In this document: piece by piece, positions 61,346 through 64,000 of the stretch | Position numbering within the stretch: the first letter of the stretch is position 1 | Layout: each line of letters begins with the position of its first letter | Origin: CAG-826 sp964654155 | Lineage (GTDB): Bacteria > Bacillota_I > Bacilli_A > RFN20 > CAG-826 | Length of the DNA: 64,000 bases | Reading direction: 5' to 3' | Assembly: GCA_964654155.1 (NCBI GenBank) | Contig: CAZZGL010000001.1 | Span: forward strand, 1-64,000 | Program-made: the position numbers and the translations under genes | The notes under the pieces: generated by a model | Seen by the model: the letters and a program-made list of their open reading frames with translations, nothing else | The model's database searches: none | What the model was told of the DNA's origin: nothing

Positions 61346-63847
61346 ATGGCAAAAGAAAAAAAAGAACCAAAAGTAAATAAAGATGGGGTATTATCGAAAG
61401 ATGCAGAAACTATTTTAGTCGGATTAATGCTTTCTCTAGTTTCGTTAATTGGACTGCTTAATAAAGGACCAATTGGACAATTTTTAACATTTGTTGCGGT
61501 TTATTTATTTGGTGTATTTTATTTTGTGGCTTTTTTAATACTTTTGTACATTGGAATATATTTAACATTTAAACGTAAAATGTTCAAATTAAAAATTGAT
61601 ATAACTCTTTTAGGAATAATTTTATTATCTCTTGGAATAATGATTGCATCTTCACAATCAAATGGAGAATTAATTACTCTAAATAATGTTTTTACAAAAT
61701 TTTCAAGACAAGTTAGAGATATTTCTGATGGTTTTTTAATAAAAGATATTGTTAAAGTTGAACAAACAGGTGGAGGACTAATTGGCTATTTTTTAACAGC
61801 AGTATTAAATACATCTATTACTAGCACAGGAACATTGATTGTTTCTTTAGTTTTGATGGTTGCTGGTTTAGTTCTCGCTCTTTATCGTCCTTCTAAGGCG
61901 ATAACTGGATTTATTAAAAAACATCAAGAAAAGCGTAAAGAAAGAAAAGCAAATGAAGAAGCAGAAAGATTAATAATTGAAGAAGAGGAAGAAAAACATG
62001 TAGAAAAAACTGAAAAAGATACAAGCTATGAATATACTTCTATAGATACAAGTCGACAAGCTTCAAAAGCGACATTTGTTTTTAGTAGTGCCACCCCTAC
62101 ATATGTGAAAAAAGAATCAACCGCGCTTGCAGATGATATTGAAGAAGAAGATAATTCTATAAAAACTGAAACAGCATTTGAAAACTTCGAAGAAGAAAAA
62201 ATCGATGAAAATATTGAAACAATACCTATTAGTCAAGAATTAGGCTCAATAACTCCAAAAGCTAGCAAAGTAACATACACACCTAGTGGGTCTTCATCTT
62301 TAACAACTACAACAAGGACTGTAGCAACACCAATTGTTAAAGGAGAAAAGAAAGTTAAATTACCAAAAAGAGAGTATACTTATCCAAGTTTAGACTTATT
62401 AAATGAATATGAAAACGCTCATGTGGATGAAGAAAATGAACGCATTTCGATAGAAAGGCAAGAACAAATTAATGCGATATTACAAGATTTTGGAATTGGG
62501 GCAACTATAACAGGGTTTAAAGTTGGACCATCGGTAACTCGTTTTGATTTGCTTACGAATAGAGATGTTTCTATTAATAGTGTCATTAAGTATATTGATG
62601 ATATTGCTGTTCGTCTTGGTGGTATGACTAACACAAGATTTGAAAAAGTAGTTAAAGGAAAATCGACATCTGGACTTGAAATACCTAATGCTCATGCAGT
62701 GACGGTTTCATTTAAAGAATGTATTTCTCCATATGTTGGCGACCCAAAAGCAAAATATAAAGTACCTTTTGGAAAAGATATTACAGGCGATGTTATCGGA
62801 GTTAATGTTACCGACTATCCGCATATGTTAGTAGCGGGTTCAACCGGTTCAGGTAAATCGGTATTTATTCATAATTTAATTATGTCATTAATTATGAAAA
62901 CAACACCAGATGAGCTTAAAATAATGTTAATTGATCCAAAACGTGTTGAGATGAGTAAATATAAAGAAATGCCGCATTTACTTTGTCCAATTATTTCTGA
63001 ATATGATCAATCAAAAGTTGCAATGAATAAATTAGTGGCAGAAATGGAAAGGCGTTATCAATTATTTGAAGATGCAGGTGTATCGAAAATTTCTCAATAT
63101 AATGAATATGCTGAAGAAGAAGGATTAGAACCACTTCCAATTATTGTTGTCGTTATTGATGAATACGCAGATTTAGTCGAAAATTGTAAGGATATTGCTT
63201 CTCCAGTTGTTAAAATTGCCGCAAAATCAAGAGCTAGTGGTATTCATATGGTTATTTCTACGCAACGTCCTTCAGTTAATGTTATTACTGGTGTTATTAA
63301 AGCTAACCTTCCAACACGTGTTGCTTTGCGTGTGGCTTCAAGTGTTGATTCACAAACAATATTAGGTGAAGGTGGAGCGGAAGATTTATTAGGTTATGGT
63401 GATATGCTTGTTGATTGTCAAGATATTCCTGGCCATGGATTTACAAGATTACAATGTGCATTCGTTGATAATAAAGAAATTCGCCGTGTTGTAGAATTTT
63501 TAAAACAAAATTATACAACTAAATATGATCCTGAATTTACTGATTTAAAAGATCGTACGGCGATGGGACCTAGTTTTTTAGGAGGCGGAAATCAAGCTAG
63601 AGAACGTGATGAAAGATATGAAGAAGTAAAAGCTTTTGTTATGGATTTAGAAGAAGTATCTATTTCTGAAATTCAACGTAAAATGTATTTAGGATTTCCT
63701 AAAGCGGCAAGAATTATGGATCAATTAGAAGAAGCAGGAGTTGTTGCTAAAGCAACAGGTAATGGTGGAAAACGAAAAGTTTTAATTCATAGCCAAGAGG
63801 CGTTAGCCGCTAAGGAAGGGGAAGAAAAAGATGATAGTGAATCTTAA
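61346..63847 (+). CDS. ftsK: DNA translocase FtsK/SpoIIIE
   Basis: Septal DNA pump that clears chromosomes at division. Four N-terminal membrane helices (about residues 20-190) are followed by an acidic, low-complexity linker to about 345. The motor has Walker A GSTGSGKS at 498-505 and Walker B VVVIDEYADL, with STQRPSVNVITGVIKANLPTRVA after it. The C-terminal gamma winged helix reads ISEIQRKMYLGFPKAARIMDQLEEAGVV. In-frame TTG at 61313 has no ribosome site; ATG at 61346 follows GTAGGAG and is preferred (833 aa). Confidence 0.95.
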   Translation: MAKEKKEPKVNKDGVLSKDAETILVGLMLSLVSLIGLLNKGPIGQFLTFVAVYLFGVFYFVAFLILLYIGIYLTFKRKMFKLKIDITLLGIILLSLGIMIASSQSNGELITLNNVFTKFSRQVRDISDGFLIKDIVKVEQTGGGLIGYFLTAVLNTSITSTGTLIVSLVLMVAGLVLALYRPSKAITGFIKKHQEKRKERKANEEAERLIIEEEEEKHVEKTEKDTSYEYTSIDTSRQASKATFVFSSATPTYVKKESTALADDIEEEDNSIKTETAFENFEEEKIDENIETIPISQELGSITPKASKVTYTPSGSSSLTTTTRTVATPIVKGEKKVKLPKREYTYPSLDLLNEYENAHVDEENERISIERQEQINAILQDFGIGATITGFKVGPSVTRFDLLTNRDVSINSVIKYIDDIAVRLGGMTNTRFEKVVKGKSTSGLEIPNAHAVTVSFKECISPYVGDPKAKYKVPFGKDITGDVIGVNVTDYPHMLVAGSTGSGKSVFIHNLIMSLIMKTTPDELKIMLIDPKRVEMSKYKEMPHLLCPIISEYDQSKVAMNKLVAEMERRYQLFEDAGVSKISQYNEYAEEEGLEPLPIIVVVIDEYADLVENCKDIASPVVKIAAKSRASGIHMVISTQRPSVNVITGVIKANLPTRVALRVASSVDSQTILGEGGAEDLLGYGDMLVDCQDIPGHGFTRLQCAFVDNKEIRRVVEFLKQNYTTKYDPEFTDLKDRTAMGPSFLGGGNQARERDERYEEVKAFVMDLEEVSISEIQRKMYLGFPKAARIMDQLEEAGVVAKATGNGGKRKVLIHSQEALAAKEGEEKDDSES

Positions 63848-64000
63848 AGATAAGAGATTTCATACAAATTTGATTTCTATCTACTCAGTTTTGCCTTATA
63901 AATGTGAATATTTACCTGTTTTAGTTTTGTTAAAGAAAATTTTAGTCAATAGAGCAAAAGGATATAAAAATCAACAAGAAATAGTCAATGAAAATGAAAA
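63831..64000 (+). CDS. start of an M16 peptidase-like gene (partial, cut by window edge)
   Basis: ATG at 63831 lies in another frame inside the ftsK end, overlapping it by 17 bases, after a GGGGAAG ribosome site. The frame stays open for 56 codons to the edge. It begins MIVNLKDKRFHTNLISIYSV, resembling the N-terminal strand (FKTN-IS) of YmfF-like inactive M16 peptidases. In Bacillus the ymfF and ymfH genes also lie near ftsK. Only the first tenth or so of the protein is visible, so the call is tentative. Confidence 0.6.
   Translation, partial: MIVNLKDKRFHTNLISIYSVLPYKCEYLPVLVLLKKILVNRAKGYKNQQEIVNENE

Noticed and set aside
1..64000. Mycoplasma-type genetic code (TGA = Trp)
   Set aside because: TGA ends several well-defined genes (rnpM, the GH2 gene, the VTC gene) and all conserved tryptophans are TGG.
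1..64000. Prophage, integrated element or CRISPR array
   Set aside because: No integrase, transposase, phage structural gene, cas gene or regular repeat-spacer array was seen.

Overview
The window is strongly AT-rich bacterial DNA with dense, mostly + strand operons, AGGAGG-type ribosome binding sites and rho-independent terminators. TGA is a true stop (for example at the ends of rnpM and of the GH2 gene) and tryptophan is TGG, so the Mycoplasma code is excluded. Short IF-2, an acidic-tailed NusA, insertion-laden Opp ATPases, an RNase J2-like protein and the rimP-nusA-rnpM-ylxQ-infB-rbfA order point to a low-GC Firmicute on the Bacilli/Mollicutes side (Acholeplasma-, Erysipelotrichia- or RF39-like). 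Rubrerythrin, a glycyl radical enzyme and a GlpABC-like set suggest an anaerobe, probably gut-associated. This placement is inference.

Layout. 1-4.1 kb: rubrerythrin, nitroreductase, an SPFH membrane protein and a VTC/DUF4956 pair. 4.2-9.1 kb: a complete Leloir operon galM-galT-galE-galK, followed by two copies of a structured palindromic element. 9.5-17 kb: a membrane protein with two copies of an uncharacterised domain, typA, small unknown genes, a HAD phosphatase, rimO, a solitary PemK/MazF-like protein and tRNA-Thr(GGU). 17.4-27.2 kb: an oligopeptide ABC operon in which a two-helix membrane module occurs three times, twice alone and once fused to OppF. 27.2-29.4 kb: an RDD-like membrane protein, predicted leaderless, and an ArsR-type regulator.

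29.5-43.0 kb: a glycan-use locus, all on the + strand: GH2 glycosidase, glycyl radical activase, glycyl radical enzyme, GH43-like lipoprotein, lectin-like lipoprotein, then a structured intercistronic leader and a sugar ABC importer with its own MalK-type ATPase. The likely scheme is outer-surface binding and trimming of a glycan by the two lipoproteins, import through the ABC system, intracellular cleavage by GH2, and a radical step on a released sugar or aglycone. This unassigned radical step is the best candidate for undescribed biology here.

43.3-64 kb: housekeeping genes: the nusA-infB operon with a hairpin-rich leader, a TtcA-acetyltransferase fusion on the opposite strand, truB-ribF, rpsO, pnp, a DapA-family aldolase, a three-gene GlpABC-like dehydrogenase set, an RNase J2-like protein, ftsK and the start of an M16 peptidase-like gene cut by the window edge.

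Cre-like catabolite boxes precede galM, oppA and the sugar-binding protein, suggesting common carbon control. Function assignments come from motif recognition by eye; no database search was run.
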